In this document: one piece after another, positions 8,973 through 17,584 of the stretch
Layout: the number at the start of each line of letters is the position of its first letter
Numbering within the stretch: the first letter of the stretch is position 1
Assembly (NCBI GenBank): GCA_028716785.1
Contig: JAQUPD010000005.1
Coordinates: 17,164-81,163, forward strand
Direction of reading: 5' to 3'
Source: Fidelibacterota bacterium
GTDB taxonomy: Bacteria; Fidelibacterota; Fidelibacteria; Fidelibacterales; Fidelibacteraceae
Length of the DNA stretch: 64,000 bases
The notes under the pieces: generated by a model
Databases searched by the model: none
What the model saw: only the letters and a program-made list of their open reading frames with translations
What the model was told of the DNA's origin: nothing
Program-made: the position numbers and the translations under genes

Positions 8973-10871
8973 ATGCATGCCTTGGAGAGTGAACGTAACT
9001 GGATTGAAATTTCGTTAGATCATTTTATTGAAAATCTTCGCGAACTTCGCCGCTTCATGCCAAAAGAGGCTTCTTTTATGCAAATTGTAAAAGCCGATGC
9101 GTATGGACATGGGGCTGTAGAAATTGCCCAGGTAGCTATCCAAGAGGGAGCAAGCATGGTGGGCGTTGCAAATGCTGAAGAGGGGAAATTGCTACGTCTT
9201 CATGGAATTGATGTCCCTATTTTAATTCTTTCGCCTTCCCTTCTCGAAGAAATTCCAAGCCTTTTGAAATATGATTTAATGCCAACGGTAACAGAACGAC
9301 GTTTTGGAAAAATTTTAGGAGATGTGGCAAAAGAAAAAGGAAAATGTGTCCCCATACACGTAAATATTGATACCGGCATGGGTCGCAGTGGCGTGAATTA
9401 TGAAGATTCTGAATCGTTTATTGCCGATATTCAAAAAATTGAGGGCATTTATTTAGATGGAATTTTTACTCACTATGCAGCGAGTGAAAATGATCCAGCC
9501 TATTCAAGCGTACAATTAACAAGATTTAAGGAATTTTTATCGCGTCTTTCAGAACTTCCCAGGTGGATACATATTGCCAATAGCTCAGGATTGCTAAATT
9601 GTCCTGATGATGTAAGTAATTTATTTCGGATAGGACTTCTTTCGTATGGTGTTTATACCGATGTATCCCTAAGTGAAAAAGTTCATGTAAAACCTGTTAT
9701 GACGTTCAAAAGTAGAGTCTCTTATGTAAATCTGGTCCGAAAAGGTGAATCAGTGGGATACAATCGGACATATATAGCTCCAAAAGAGACACGTTATGCA
9801 ATTGTTCCTGTGGGATATGCGGATGGCTATGATTATTTACTATCCAACAAAGGAACCATGCTTGTTCACAATATTTTGTGTCCTGTTATTGGAAAAGTAA
9901 GTATGGATATGACGGCCATTGATGTTTCATCGGTGACGGGGATCCAGCCTGGGGATGAGGTGATTGTTTTTGGGAATGACCATCGAGAAATTCGAGTAGA
10001 TACACTATGTCAGACTTATGGGGGATCGCCCTATGAATTGTTATGTCAAACAGGGCGTAGAGCCCGTCGGTTTTATTTTCAAAAAGAGAGAATTATAAAA
10101 GCACGTCCCCTTGCCAGACGGGAATTTGTCTCAAGTGATTATGATTCTGGGGAGTTATCTAAGGTTATTGAAGGGGCTATCGGAGAAAAAATAGGGAATC
10201 GTGAAATTGCCAGGCTGATTTTCAGTACCGTTTTACAGCGCCTTTTTCAAGAAGAATCACGCCCGCTTTTTCACAGACATGAATTTTATCACCGTCTTTC
10301 CTTTTCTCAACCAAAAGACGAGAAACTTGCAGAGGAATATTTTCAGATTGATACCGAGCTCTCTTTTAAAAAACACCTTCAAAATGATTATTTTATCATT
10401 GCATGTGCGAGTAATGAAAAGGAGCTTGAAGCATATTTTCGCAGAGAGGATGTGGAATATCGATGGCTATTGGATGGCTCTCTTCATCTTAATGATCAGA
10501 CCTTTGCTATTCGATCTGTTCGGGTGGATGATTTGGATTTGAACTACGAAAGCAGAGTATCAGAAACGTGTTTAGAACTGACGTGTACTCATGAAAAATT
10601 GCATCAGTTAGTAGGAAAACACGTCAGTTTTACCATTAACACCCGGACCTATTATCCCAAAGCGTCGCATCAACTGACGGTTTATATTACAGGACTTACA
10701 CAAGGAGCAGAAATATCTGTTGATTATCATCAGGTAGTTCCTTCTATGGATGTAATTCCCTTTTTTCTGAGTGGGCAGCCCAACATTTACCGTGAAGAAG
10801 GTGCCATTCATTTGATTACACCAGCAAATGAATGGCTTTTGCCAGGAAGTGGTGTTGTCTTTGTCTTTTAA
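8973..10871 (+). CDS. alr: Alanine racemase with C-terminal extension
   Basis: It interconverts L- and D-alanine for peptidoglycan. The fold-III PLP domain includes the Schiff-base lysine at residue 40 (VKADAYGHG). NIDTGMGRSG follows at 131-140, the C-terminal catalytic tyrosine near 263 (SVGYNRTY), GYADGYDYLLSN at 281-292 and GKVSMDMTAID at 307-317. The catalytic part ends near residue 372, as expected for a family length of about 370. A further 260 residues follow in frame, without a membrane segment, and I do not recognise them. Three overlapping ATG triplets (8969, 8973, 8977) lie at the start, and 8973 and only that frame is open. It is the only cell-wall gene at this spot. Confidence 0.92.
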   Translation: MHALESERNWIEISLDHFIENLRELRRFMPKEASFMQIVKADAYGHGAVEIAQVAIQEGASMVGVANAEEGKLLRLHGIDVPILILSPSLLEEIPSLLKYDLMPTVTERRFGKILGDVAKEKGKCVPIHVNIDTGMGRSGVNYEDSESFIADIQKIEGIYLDGIFTHYAASENDPAYSSVQLTRFKEFLSRLSELPRWIHIANSSGLLNCPDDVSNLFRIGLLSYGVYTDVSLSEKVHVKPVMTFKSRVSYVNLVRKGESVGYNRTYIAPKETRYAIVPVGYADGYDYLLSNKGTMLVHNILCPVIGKVSMDMTAIDVSSVTGIQPGDEVIVFGNDHREIRVDTLCQTYGGSPYELLCQTGRRARRFYFQKERIIKARPLARREFVSSDYDSGELSKVIEGAIGEKIGNREIARLIFSTVLQRLFQEESRPLFHRHEFYHRLSFSQPKDEKLAEEYFQIDTELSFKKHLQNDYFIIACASNEKELEAYFRREDVEYRWLLDGSLHLNDQTFAIRSVRVDDLDLNYESRVSETCLELTCTHEKLHQLVGKHVSFTINTRTYYPKASHQLTVYITGLTQGAEISVDYHQVVPSMDVIPFFLSGQPNIYREEGAIHLITPANEWLLPGSGVVFVF

Positions 10872-10956
10872 AGCACTATCTTTATTACCCGGTTTCAACG
10901 ATTACGTGCACCACGTGACACCTCATAAAGTCGGGAGATGGAGGAGGGAAGATAGG

Positions 10957-11293
10957 ATGATTAATAGGTTTGAAGACATTGATGCTTGGAAAGGGAGATG
11001 ATGCTTGCCACGGATGTGTTTAGAGACCTCAGAGTGTGGAGATTTTGGATTTCGTGACCAAATTTATCGTTCAGCTGTGTCTATCCCCCAAAGATTGCCG
11101 AAAAATATGACAGAGGACGTCATAAAGGCTATATCAGATCTTATCCATGGCGAGAGGATCATGTGCTGAACTCAGAACTCAATGATATCTTGCCAAAGAA
11201 TTAAAAGAGTTGAGTGAAACAGATGCAGATGGTTTATCGATAAAACTAGGAGATATCTGCAATGCTGTACACTCTGATTCAAACCAGAATTAG
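10957..11293 (+). pseudogene. Decayed four-helix-bundle protein (23S rRNA intervening-sequence protein family)
   Basis: Conceptual translation in shifting frames rebuilds a member of the S23-like four-helix-bundle family. It begins MINRFEDIDAWK, continues (frame change) LATDVFRDLR and (frame change) ECGDFGFRDQIYRSAVSIPQ. After another change it reads IAEKYDRGRHKGYIR, then GSCAELRTQ-stop-YLAKELKELSETDAD and ends at a TAG. These match the family pattern of 'F.DL.aW..a..l' and 'RaavSIp.NIAEG..R', then 'GS..EL.tql..A..lgyl'. At least four frameshifts and one stop make it non-functional. Normal members are about 120 residues, so the whole gene is present in decayed form. Confidence 0.8.
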
Positions 11294-11373
11294 GAACGTT
11301 GATAAATGATTTTCCGTCCTCCGTTCCCCGTCTTTGTTTGAGGTACACTTATGACGTGAATTCACGTTATCAA

Positions 11374-11937
11374 TTAATGTATTATAAGATGATCAAGGAG
11401 GATGTGGATTCCAATGCTCATGAGAATCACTCCGCCAATCACATCTGCCCACTGACTGAAATGATATCCCAGTCGGAAACCGACAAGTACACCCGAAAAA
11501 GAGATCAAAAAAGTAGTTATGCCAATCATCAAAACAGCTGTAAAGAGTTGAATATCCAACAGAGCAAAGCTAATTCCCACAGCCAGTGCATCAATACTTG
11601 TTGCGATGGCTAACAAAAGAAGTGTTCGCGTCTCAAAATAATCAATTTTTTTACATTGGAAGGAAGAATGAAAAGCTTCCCAGATCATTTTCAAGCCAAT
11701 TCCAAGTAGAAGGCCAAAAGCAATCCAATGATCAACGTTTTTAATATAGGTTCTAAAGGCTGTTGTAGCATGATAGCCAATAATTGGCATGCCTGCTTGA
11801 AAAATCCCAAAAACAGTCGCCATCTTTAAGGCCTTTGAAAAATTTCGTTTTACTAGTCGTAATCCTGCTGAAACCGAGACAGCGAGAGCATCCATGGCTA
11901 ATCCTACAGCAATAGCAAAAAGAGTAAATAATGACAT
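11374..11937 (-). CDS. mntP: Manganese efflux pump MntP-like
   Basis: This 187-residue inner-membrane protein has six predicted helices and the DUF204/MntP signature. The acidic helices GLAMDALAVSVSAGL (residues 12-26) and ATSIDALAVGISFAL (near 111-125) form an internal duplication with the Asp residues thought to bind Mn2+. The gene runs opposite to its neighbours and lies between a pseudogene and an SRAP gene. I looked for a yybP-ykoY manganese riboswitch in the 150 bp upstream of the ATG and saw none. Confidence 0.92.
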   Translation of the reverse strand: MSLFTLFAIAVGLAMDALAVSVSAGLRLVKRNFSKALKMATVFGIFQAGMPIIGYHATTAFRTYIKNVDHWIAFGLLLGIGLKMIWEAFHSSFQCKKIDYFETRTLLLLAIATSIDALAVGISFALLDIQLFTAVLMIGITTFLISFSGVLVGFRLGYHFSQWADVIGGVILMSIGIHILLDHLIIH

Positions 11938-12093
11938 TCAGGCTCCAAATTTATCGAAAATGTAAAAGAAAAAAGAGAAAACTCAAAGGTTCCTTCAAGA
12001 TTTAACGATCTTTTAGATACGAACTCTTTTGACGTTTATGGTGGAAGGATGTAAACTATGCAGGAGGGACACTTTATTTAGAAAGGGAAGGAT

Positions 12094-12753
12094 ATGTGTG
12101 GACGTTTTGCTTTAGCATTTACCCGAGAAGTAATAGATGAAGAATTGAATGGAGCCGATTGGTTTGATTATCGATATCCATTACCACTTCCGCGCTACAA
12201 CATAGCACCTCTGCAATTTGCACCGTTCATGTGGAAAGAAGAAAAGCGGATAATCGTTGATGCTTTTCGTTGGGGACTTGTGCCAAGGTGGGCAAAAGAT
12301 GAAGGTTTTGCTTCAAAAATGATTAATGCCAGAGTAGAGACGCTTCATGAAAAACCGGCATACAAAAATCTTTTAGCCCATCATCGTGGCGTAGTATTAA
12401 CCAGTGGCTATTTTGAGTGGCAAAAAACATCTACCATAAAACAGCCTTGGTACATTACCTCTGCGAAAGGTCGTCTTTTACCCCTGGCTGGCTTATGGGA
12501 TGTTTGGAACACGCCGGAGAATTCTCCCCTTTTTACGTTTACCATCATAACAACTCCTGCATCTAAAGACCTTTCTTTACTCCATAACAGAATGCCTGCC
12601 TGTTTATCTTATGATCAGCTTAAATTGTGGATTGAAGGACACTTATCGCCAGAAGAGCTAAAAAATTCCACTTTACCCACACGTTGTTACAAAGTATCAA
12701 CTTTTGTGAATAATGTAAAAAATGACTCCCCGCAATGCATTCAAGAAATTTGA
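12094..12753 (+). CDS. SRAP-domain protein (HMCES/YedK type)
   Basis: This 219-residue SOS-response-associated peptidase-like protein caps abasic sites in single-stranded DNA by a covalent link to its N-terminal cysteine. All key features are visible: MCGRF start, so Cys2 becomes N-terminal, RYNIAP with Asn36, SKMINARVET at 74-83, the SGYFEW block with Glu108, and LHNRMPA with His164. Length matches bacterial YedK (about 222). The ATG at 12094 has GGAAGGA just upstream. It is transcribed divergently from mntP. Confidence 0.94.
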   Translation: MCGRFALAFTREVIDEELNGADWFDYRYPLPLPRYNIAPLQFAPFMWKEEKRIIVDAFRWGLVPRWAKDEGFASKMINARVETLHEKPAYKNLLAHHRGVVLTSGYFEWQKTSTIKQPWYITSAKGRLLPLAGLWDVWNTPENSPLFTFTIITTPASKDLSLLHNRMPACLSYDQLKLWIEGHLSPEELKNSTLPTRCYKVSTFVNNVKNDSPQCIQEI

Positions 12754-12969
12754 GAGATAGATAAAGGTTGCTCCGTGATGAATAATTTTATTTATAAACA
12801 TGGAAGAAAATCTTTTGAGATAATGAGGGATTGAAAGGAAGGTATTTAGCGGAATGAAAAGAAATGGGGATGAAAATGGGGAGGGGAAGGAGAGAAAGAT
12901 AATAGCCACATAACTAGAAAGTATGGTGAAAGAGTTCAAAAGTATCCTTTAGATTTTCAAGAGGTTTCT

Positions 12970-13790
12970 GTGATAGACTTGAAAGAGAATGAATTGGAAC
13001 GTACCATGGAAGTGATAAAGAAAAGATTTTATTTTACGGTGTTTATCCACGATGTGGTGAGATTATTTAAGATCACCAATATTAGTAAGGTCAATTGCTG
13101 ATGTATCCATAAAAAGCAAAAGATGAAAGGTAAACCATACAACTCTATGGATATTATGATTTCTGTATGTTAAATAGGTAGAGGATAATCGGTCTTTTCA
13201 ATATACGAGAAAGATTTGTCAGTTGACGAATTGATGCGTTTAGTTTGCCAAGTGTCATACGTATTGAACGGTGCTAACTGATGATTTAGAAAATCACGGT
13301 GTTGTAACAATCTAAAATACCAGGATAGTGCTGATTAAAGGGATTATTTACAGATCCTTGATGAAAAAGGTGTCCTGAACTTTTTGGTGTTGACATCAGG
13401 GAAGAATACATAAGTACGATTTGTGAGGTTTTTGCTGAGTCGGTAATTGTTGCGAAAAAATTGAAGGTAAATTTTGCCTGGATTTCACGCATTTGGCTAT
13501 TCTGTAACAAACAAAGAGGGTGAGAAGAAGATTAGTTATTGAGAGAAGCATCTGCTTTTAAATGTGCATGAGTGGCTGTCTCTGAAAGAGCACGATCGGC
13601 TTTTGGCTTTATTTAAGGGTTCTCCGATATTGGGTGATGCTTATGGGTTAAAGGAGTTATTGAGGTAGATTTATGGACTAAAGGATTATGATTCCGTTTG
13701 TGGTTTATTACGATGTAGGTGTCGTATGGCTTATGGCTATGGGAACTTTTCAACCAGTATTTTCAGATATTAGCAACATCTCTTTGAATT
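12970..13790 (+). pseudogene. ISL3-family transposase remnant
   Basis: Reading across frames gives scattered but ordered blocks of an ISL3 transposase. An N-terminal zinc-finger-like YPRCGEII (about 13040) is followed by IADVSIKSKR (about 13095) and by FQYTRKICQL and DELMRLVCQVSYVL (13200-13270). The catalytic-core VDIREEYISTICEVF and ESVIVAKKLKV follow (13389-13460). The C-terminal part reads KHLLLNVHEWLSLKEHDRL and ALFKGSPILGDAYGLKELLR (13549-13665), then MAYGYGNF (about 13731). Stops, frameshifts and deletions are frequent, and the total is about 820 bp against roughly 1.2 kb for an intact gene. I found no flanking terminal repeats or target duplication. Confidence 0.7.
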
Positions 13791-13834
13791 TATTTTAGGG
13801 CCAAACAGCCTGAGAAAATTTTGCAAAAATGTTC

Positions 13835-13864
13835 TTGACTTTTTAATTTTACTTATAATAATAT
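13835..13864 (+). promoter_or_regulatory. Candidate sigma70-type promoter
   Basis: TTGACT at 13835-13840 and TAATAT at 13859-13864 are separated by 18 bases in a very AT-rich stretch. It lies about 310 bp before the secreted sorting-domain protein. It also precedes an apparently decayed short gene with its own ribosome site (TTAGGAGG before ATG at about 13911), so it may have served that gene originally. Confidence 0.35.
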
Positions 13865-13910
13865 GATATAGCTATTTTAAAAATTCTTATTCTCCAATTT
13901 GTTAGGAGGT

Positions 13911-14081
13911 TATGAGTTTAAAATTGATTTGAGAACCTGAAGAAAAAAAGAAATTGGAGCTTATCATATTAAGGGCGCTATGGAATTAAAAAATGTGAAA
14001 GATGAGATCTATGGTATTGATTATCTTTCCTGTCTACCTTATGCACAAGAAGGCAAGAATAATGACAAAGAGCCAAAATAA
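13911..14081 (+). pseudogene. Possible decayed small gene
   Basis: A good ribosome site (TTAGGAGG) precedes an ATG near 13911, but the frame stops after six codons. A second frame then runs as GAYHIKGAMELKNVKDEIYG and on to a TAA near 14081. This looks like a short gene broken by a frameshift near its start. I do not recognise the product, and the region could also be an untranslated leader of the following gene. Confidence 0.25.
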
Positions 14082-14120
14082 TGCCGATAAGCACAACTGT
14101 ATATATAAATTATTATTAGA

Positions 14121-14166
14121 ATGGGATTTTTCCATTTTTTGGTACAATCCCATGAAGGGGGGGGGG
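14121..14166 (+). repeat. Hairpin plus run of ten G before a surface-protein gene
   Basis: ATGGGATT at 14121-14128 and AATCCCAT at 14146-14153 are a perfect 8-bp inverted repeat with a 17-base loop. It is followed by ten consecutive G at 14157-14166, five bases before the ATG at 14172. The G run takes the place of a ribosome binding site. Homopolymer runs of this length are prone to slippage, so translation strength could vary between cells. Confidence 0.6.
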
Positions 14167-14171
14167 TAATT

Positions 14172-15659
14172 ATGAAACTAAAAAGCTCATCGATATTTCT
14201 TTCTTTTATCATTTTACTTTTTTCAACAACTAATACACTTGCTCAAGTAGGGAATGAATTCCCAATTGAAATTAGTGATGAACAAACTTTTACAACGAGC
14301 TTTGCTGAGGATGCAGATAAATACTTAATTGTGATGCGAAGAGAAAGCGAAACATCAGGCGCCGATATCGTCGCTCAATTTCATTCTAAAACGGATCACT
14401 CGTTGATTGGCAATCCAATTGTTCTTGGTTCAACTGTCATTTCACCTGAAGATTTTGATCTCGGACTTATTCAAGCTGCTTTTGATGGAGAAAGATTTTT
14501 AGTTGTTTGGACTCATGGTGAAAATGGTGGAATTCAATATAGGTTTATTCATGCTCAAACATATGAACTAAGTAATACTTTTTCTGATGCGACTTTACCT
14601 GCTTGTTTAAGTATCAATGCTTTGCATTTTAATCCCTCAGTAAATAAGTATTTACTTATTTCTTCAATTAGACAACCCTCGGGGCATTACATAATAAAAA
14701 ATTTCATTCATAGTGATGGATTTTTAGAATCCAGTTCCCCAATCTTTTCATTTTCAACAAGAAAAGAGAATTGTACAGCATTTGGTGATTCGAAGTATTT
14801 GATTGTTTCAATTAAAGAAGCTGAAGATTATGATTATGAAGTGTGGGGAAGATTTATTCATCAAGATGGTTCTAACATAGGTTCAGAATTTTTAATTGAT
14901 GGTAGTGATTACCCGAGCGACAATCCAATTTTTGTTATGTATGTTGATGGTAAATTCATTTGTATTTTTCCTGAGCAAGAATCAACAGGATGGAAATTAT
15001 ATGCAAGAATAGTAAACACTGACGGAACAGTTCAACCGGAACGATATGTGATTTCTAATTCTGGTTGGCTTTCACCTTTTATGATTTTAGGTGATAATTC
15101 AATGCTGGTTACAAGCACATCAGTAAATCCAAATCCTGATTCTTGTTTTGTTTTAGGAAAATTTTTCGATTTTAGTCTAAATCCTATAGGTGATGAGTTT
15201 ATAATTTATGATCAATTAAATGGTAAGGTTCCTGTTAGTGGAGTTGGTTCTTATGGAAATAATAAATTCTATGTATATACTAATAGAGTGGATATTGCGT
15301 TTACACCGGATTCAAGTATATATTTTTCAAATGGGGATGTGTATGGTGTCTCAGTTGATGCCCTAACTGGAGTTGATGATTATGTGATTATTCCTGAGAA
15401 AATTGAATTATATCAAAATTTCCCTAATCCATTTAATCCAAGCACAAAAATAAGTTGGCAGTCGTCAGTAAACAGTCATCAAACTTTAAAGGTTTATGAT
15501 GTACTTGGAAATGAAGTAGCTACATTAGTTGATGAATATCGTTTAGCTGGAAACTATGAAATTGATTTTGATGCTTCAAACCTTTCCTCCGGTATTTATT
15601 TCTATTGTTTGAAGACAGGAAATCTTATCGAAGCGAGAAAGATGATTTTATTTAAGTAG
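14172..15659 (+). CDS. Secreted protein with C-terminal sorting domain
   Basis: The likely start is ATG 14172, giving 495 residues with a clean signal peptide: MKLKSSS, a hydrophobic core, and a cut after TLAQ near residue 24. An upstream in-frame ATG at 14121 would put the G run inside the coding region and bury the signal peptide, so I reject it. The body is made of repeated beta-rich segments of the 'DGERFLVVW' and 'YLLISS' kind that suggest a propeller or beta sandwich. The last 80 residues carry LYQNFPNPFNPSTKISW, LKVYDVLGNEVATLV and SSGIYFYCL, the type A C-terminal sorting domain of FCB-group bacteria. It is probably exported through a type IX-like route. An intrinsic terminator follows. 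Confidence 0.85.
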   Translation: MKLKSSSIFLSFIILLFSTTNTLAQVGNEFPIEISDEQTFTTSFAEDADKYLIVMRRESETSGADIVAQFHSKTDHSLIGNPIVLGSTVISPEDFDLGLIQAAFDGERFLVVWTHGENGGIQYRFIHAQTYELSNTFSDATLPACLSINALHFNPSVNKYLLISSIRQPSGHYIIKNFIHSDGFLESSSPIFSFSTRKENCTAFGDSKYLIVSIKEAEDYDYEVWGRFIHQDGSNIGSEFLIDGSDYPSDNPIFVMYVDGKFICIFPEQESTGWKLYARIVNTDGTVQPERYVISNSGWLSPFMILGDNSMLVTSTSVNPNPDSCFVLGKFFDFSLNPIGDEFIIYDQLNGKVPVSGVGSYGNNKFYVYTNRVDIAFTPDSSIYFSNGDVYGVSVDALTGVDDYVIIPEKIELYQNFPNPFNPSTKISWQSSVNSHQTLKVYDVLGNEVATLVDEYRLAGNYEIDFDASNLSSGIYFYCLKTGNLIEARKMILFK

Positions 15660-15683
15660 TAATATCAAAATATCCAAAATCTT

Positions 15684-15708
15684 AAGCGGGTTCTAGCTTG
15701 CTTTTTTT
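15684..15708 (+). terminator. Intrinsic terminator of the sorting-domain protein gene
   Basis: A 7-bp stem (AAGCGGG with CTTGCTT, two G-U pairs in RNA) encloses a six-base loop and runs straight into a T tract ending at 15708. It lies 25 bp after the stop codon of the secreted protein gene. Confidence 0.6.
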
Positions 15709-16476
15709 CAGTCTTATAACAACATGAATTATTTCATAATTTTCTTAACAGTACCACTTATTTTATAAACATGACAATAACACTTATTTTAGTTAGCAAT
15801 ACAAATACTTGTGCATTTCTATCTAAGATTAATCAACAATTTTTCTGTAGAAGGCATAGACTTGTTTTTTGCCTCACATTCATTAATATTAATGTTTTAG
15901 TCTATTCGTCCTGAGATCCATGTTTCATGCTGTTCCATAAGGATACTGGGAATGTATTTCTAAAGTAACTATGGAGTACGCTGGTCCCGCAGCGAAGCGT
16001 GGCGGGATAACTGCACTTCAAAATATCCCCGGAAGGCTTTTCCTCTTTGCTGTCTGTATTAAAATAGCTCTACTGCCTATTTGCGCTTATAAAGGTGAGC
16101 ATGGAGAACTTCACGTCCTCTCTCTGCATCACCTGATTATAAATAAGCTCCAGACTGTCATAAACCTTCCTACCCGTATTCAATTGAGCGTTTTACAGAA
16201 AGAAAATGACACGACACTAAGAACCTATTTTTTATGATAAGAAGAAAATGGGAATTCCCAAAAGAATTATATAATATAAGCAAAAAATATATACTTACAT
16301 ATAATCTTAAATGATGATATTCTTCACAGTGAGTGAGTAAAAATATTATTACATAACTAACAGAATATTTCCCATAATTTTTATGTGAAAATCTTAGAAT
16401 GAATTTATTTTATTCCAAAAATCCGGTTATAGCGATATTGCAATGGGATAAAAAATTTCCCTGGATTCTTTAAGAT
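15709..16476. other. Long intergenic stretch, no intact gene
   Basis: About 770 bp between a terminator and the end of the DUF1460 gene contains no frame with a credible start. On the minus strand, 16192 down to 15902 reads as 97 codons with a single internal TAG and a terminal TAG, including VYDSLELIYNQVMQRED and FPVSLWNSMKHGSQDE; this may be a gene fragment that I cannot place. A small inverted repeat, TCCCGC and GCGGGA around AGCGAAGCGTG, lies near 15986-16008. Confidence 0.3.
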
Positions 16477-17514
16477 TTATTTCTCCCATGGTAACAATTC
16501 GGGTTCGAGGGGGCGGAGAAATTTTAATCCATAAAAATAGGGAAGGGGAATTAGATAAGATTTTGGTTTGCAAAAAAACTTGAATTTTTTTTCGTCCAAT
16601 GAAACATTGTAAGCATGTATTTTAGGATTTTCAATTTTTGCCAACTCGTTGTGTTTTCTGTTTTTTTCATTGGTTACTAATGATTGGTTTACATATTCCA
16701 TTAGCGGTTGTTTAATAACTTTAGGGGGCGTAGAATGAAGAATATTTACGAGTCCATCATCATCGACGATAATCAGACCATAATGACCAATCCAACGGTT
16801 TTTCTCATCGCCTCGGACTACATAAACCAAATCACCTGTCTGCAAAAAATTTGATGCTTGCTCAATATTTTCAGCGGGTATATAACTGAATAAAAGGGAA
16901 TCTTTTGGGAAATCTGTTTCTAAAAAGTATCGTTCAGCAAAAAATTTCTGCTTATCATATCGGATCGTATCCAGATTTGTCGGAACATCTAAACTATCTG
17001 TAATGTCATAGACAAGCCAATCGTTATTGGTTTTCCAGTCATAAAGAGCGTAATGATTCCGGGTTAAAACACTAATTTCCCCATTCTTATATCGTAAATG
17101 CATTAAAGTCTTCATAAAGGAGGTCCAATCATAAGAAAGAGCCATAGCATACATGTGTTCGACAAAAACTACACAATCACTTTTATTTAGGACATAGAGG
17201 GGTTGAGAATCATATAATTCAAATGGGAATTCCCCTAAGAGATAAAGTTCATAAGGCTGATTGATATTTTTTTCTGCCAGATGACGTAAACGATCATAAA
17301 AATTTTCTTCTGTCTGAGACAGCCATTTGAGATAAATATCTATTTCATATTCATTAAAAGAATAAAGAGGGCGTGATTTCAAATCCTCAAGAACGATATT
17401 TTGCAGGGAGTCAGGCGTCAAATTTCCCCGCCATGTTTCACGATTTAAGGATACCTTTGTACTGCAAGACATTAGAAAAATTAAAGAGATTATAAATATT
17501 AGGGTTTTTTGCAT
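16477..17514 (-). CDS. DUF1460 lipoprotein (NlpC/P60-like amidase fold)
   Basis: This 345-residue protein begins with a lipoprotein signal, hydrophobic core then LMSC with Cys17 as lipidation site. The body matches DUF1460, a papain-like group related to N-acetylmuramoyl-L-alanine amidases. LNKSDCVVFVEHMYAMAL (near 109-126) holds the expected nucleophile Cys, LRYKNGEISVLTRNHY follows, and GDLVYVVRG with IGHYGLIIV (near 227-250) supplies the His. It probably trims cell-wall peptides or recycles them on the outer-membrane or periplasmic face. It is divergent from the CDF transporter with 70 bp between them. Substrate is unknown. Confidence 0.75.
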   Translation of the reverse strand: MQKTLIFIISLIFLMSCSTKVSLNRETWRGNLTPDSLQNIVLEDLKSRPLYSFNEYEIDIYLKWLSQTEENFYDRLRHLAEKNINQPYELYLLGEFPFELYDSQPLYVLNKSDCVVFVEHMYAMALSYDWTSFMKTLMHLRYKNGEISVLTRNHYALYDWKTNNDWLVYDITDSLDVPTNLDTIRYDKQKFFAERYFLETDFPKDSLLFSYIPAENIEQASNFLQTGDLVYVVRGDEKNRWIGHYGLIIVDDDGLVNILHSTPPKVIKQPLMEYVNQSLVTNEKNRKHNELAKIENPKIHAYNVSLDEKKFKFFCKPKSYLIPLPYFYGLKFLRPLEPELLPWEK

Positions 17515-17584
17515 TATTATCTCCTTTTTCGTAAAATATCATTTAATTTTACGTAAAATTATCAATGGTGGAAATGAAATTACT

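Noticed and set aside
11299..11613. 104-codon plus-strand frame before mntP
   Set aside because: It is mostly antisense to mntP, whose helices and acidic motifs are convincing; no ribosome site or recognisable product.
11938..12093. Possible yybP-ykoY manganese riboswitch before mntP
   Set aside because: The conserved loop sequences are absent.
15971..16237. 88-codon plus-strand frame in the 15.7-16.5 kb gap
   Set aside because: No ribosome site in front of the ATG, no recognisable domain, and it runs through the small GC inverted repeat.
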